DNA of 64,000 nt from Psychrobacter pygoscelis. Its GTDB lineage: Bacteria; Pseudomonadota; Gammaproteobacteria; Pseudomonadales; Moraxellaceae. A program made the translations under genes and the position numbers. The notes beneath the pieces are model-generated. The model saw only the letters and a list, made by a program, of their open reading frames with translations. It searched no databases and was not told the DNA's origin. The DNA lies in contig NZ_RQRU01000006.1 in the NCBI RefSeq assembly GCF_004335015.1, positions 107,545 through 171,544 on the forward strand, in the 5' to 3' direction. Below, piece by piece: positions 63,211 through 64,000 of this stretch (position 1 is its first letter; every line of letters begins with the position of its first letter).

Positions 63211-63953
63211 AACTATCTACAAAAAACCTTTCAGCTCAATTAGGCGGTAAAACTGTCTTATGTGACGTATCGTTGCCTGAGATGATTGGTGGTGAAGTTG
63301 TTGCTTTAGTTGGCCCCAACGCAGCTGGTAAGTCTACTTTATTACGACGAATTGCTGGATTACTTCAGGGGACTGGTACGATTAATAGTGAAGTTGATCC
63401 TCAGCAGCATATTGCTTATATGCCCCAAGAACAAAGTAGTGGCGCAGCTCTCTCGGTGCTTGAATCATTACTGGTTGCTCTCAAACAAAGTAGTGATTGG
63501 AAGTTACACGATTCAGACTTCGAACGTGCAGCATTAGCACTCTCTACTTTAGGTATTGAGACTTTAGCAGATCGTATGCTTGGTGACTTAAGTGGAGGAC
63601 AAAAACAACTGGTTTCTTTAGCACAATGTCTCGTCCGTAATCCAAAAATATTGCTACTTGATGAACCGACTAGTGCGCTAGATTTGTACCGTCAAATGAT
63701 AGTTATTAAATCAATTCGCAACTTAGCAAAGGAAAAGTCTTTACTAGTAATAATAGCTATCCATGACCTTAATCTTGCAATGCGTTTTGCTGATAAGGCG
63801 ATTCTACTATATAAAGGAAGTTTATACACCTCTGGAAAGGTCCAGGAAGTGATTACTGTCAAGGCTATGGCAGACTGTTTTCATGTTCAATGTCGTATAG
63901 AACCTTGTTCTAAAGGTTTTTATCACGTTCTTGTTGATGATATCCAGATATAG
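63204..63953 (+). CDS. Iron-siderophore ABC transporter ATP-binding protein (FecE/FepC type)
   Basis: A 249-residue ATPase: Walker A LVGPNAAGKSTLLRR near residue 36, Q-loop AYMPQEQ near 74, signature LSGGQKQLVSLAQ near 131, Walker B PKILLLDEPTSALD near 150 and switch histidine in IIAIHDLNLAMRF near 182. It powers the preceding permease and binding protein for uptake of an iron chelate. Its ATG lies within the permease stop region, implying coupled translation. The window ends 47 bases after its stop, with no terminator seen. Confidence 0.93.
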   Translation: MVKLSTKNLSAQLGGKTVLCDVSLPEMIGGEVVALVGPNAAGKSTLLRRIAGLLQGTGTINSEVDPQQHIAYMPQEQSSGAALSVLESLLVALKQSSDWKLHDSDFERAALALSTLGIETLADRMLGDLSGGQKQLVSLAQCLVRNPKILLLDEPTSALDLYRQMIVIKSIRNLAKEKSLLVIIAIHDLNLAMRFADKAILLYKGSLYTSGKVQEVITVKAMADCFHVQCRIEPCSKGFYHVLVDDIQI

Positions 63954-64000
63954 GTTTGAGAAATATATTTATAATCCATACTCTTATCCACATTAGTAAC

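Noticed and set aside
1..64000. tRNA, rRNA, prophage or integrative element genes
   Set aside because: No tRNA-like cloverleaf, rRNA segment, integrase or phage structural gene was recognised.

Overview
The window looks like a chromosomal segment of a Moraxellaceae gammaproteobacterium, most likely Psychrobacter. This is inferred from protein resemblance, AT-rich intergenic DNA and gene content; no rRNA or tRNA is present to confirm it. Homologies are from motif and sequence recognition only; no database search was run.

Region 1 (1-11235) is a catabolic island. A partial LysR regulator diverges from gbuA (guanidinobutyrase), an aruI-like 2-ketoarginine decarboxylase, a dld-like quinone-dependent FAD dehydrogenase, a YjiH-family membrane protein, a kauB-like aldehyde dehydrogenase, gabD and gabT. 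Together they can take 2-ketoarginine through guanidinobutyraldehyde, guanidinobutyrate, GABA and succinate semialdehyde to succinate. The usual arginine:pyruvate transaminase (AruH) is absent from the window. A strong terminator closes the island.

Region 2 (11236-33048) is a Wzx/Wzy-type capsule or exopolysaccharide locus. It has wza-wzb-wzc, pglF, tviB/wbpO, tviC/wbpP, a flippase, three GT4 glycosyltransferases, a probable polymerase, an AsnB-type amidotransferase, pglC, two pglD-like acetyltransferases around a FemAB-like protein, and pglE. The predicted repeat unit starts with a di-N-acylated bacillosamine-type sugar and includes N-acetylgalactosaminuronate, possibly amidated. A decayed GNAT gene lies inside the locus.

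Region 3 (34336-39921) encodes an unusual chaperone-usher fimbria: pilin, single-domain chaperone, large usher and putative tip protein. A hairpin terminator follows the pilin.

Region 4 (39982-51943) holds an MFS exporter, a NERD-domain helicase, a frameshifted enoyl-CoA hydratase, a CitE-like lyase, a tightly overlapping four-gene module (acyl-CoA dehydrogenase fold, PIG-L deacetylase, NodS-like methyltransferase, GT2) of unknown product, and otsB-otsA for trehalose.

Region 5 (52123-63953) is a probable iron/siderophore uptake locus damaged by insertion sequences. It has two YbtPQ/IrtAB-like ABC half-transporters, a truncated ECF S-component-like gene, a TonB receptor broken by a G7-tract frameshift and lacking an ATG, IS5/IS3/IS1595 remnants, and an intact binding protein-permease-ATPase operon. 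Two Fur-like boxes face these genes. A family of roughly 110 bp hairpin-rich intergenic repeats occurs in at least two clear copies.
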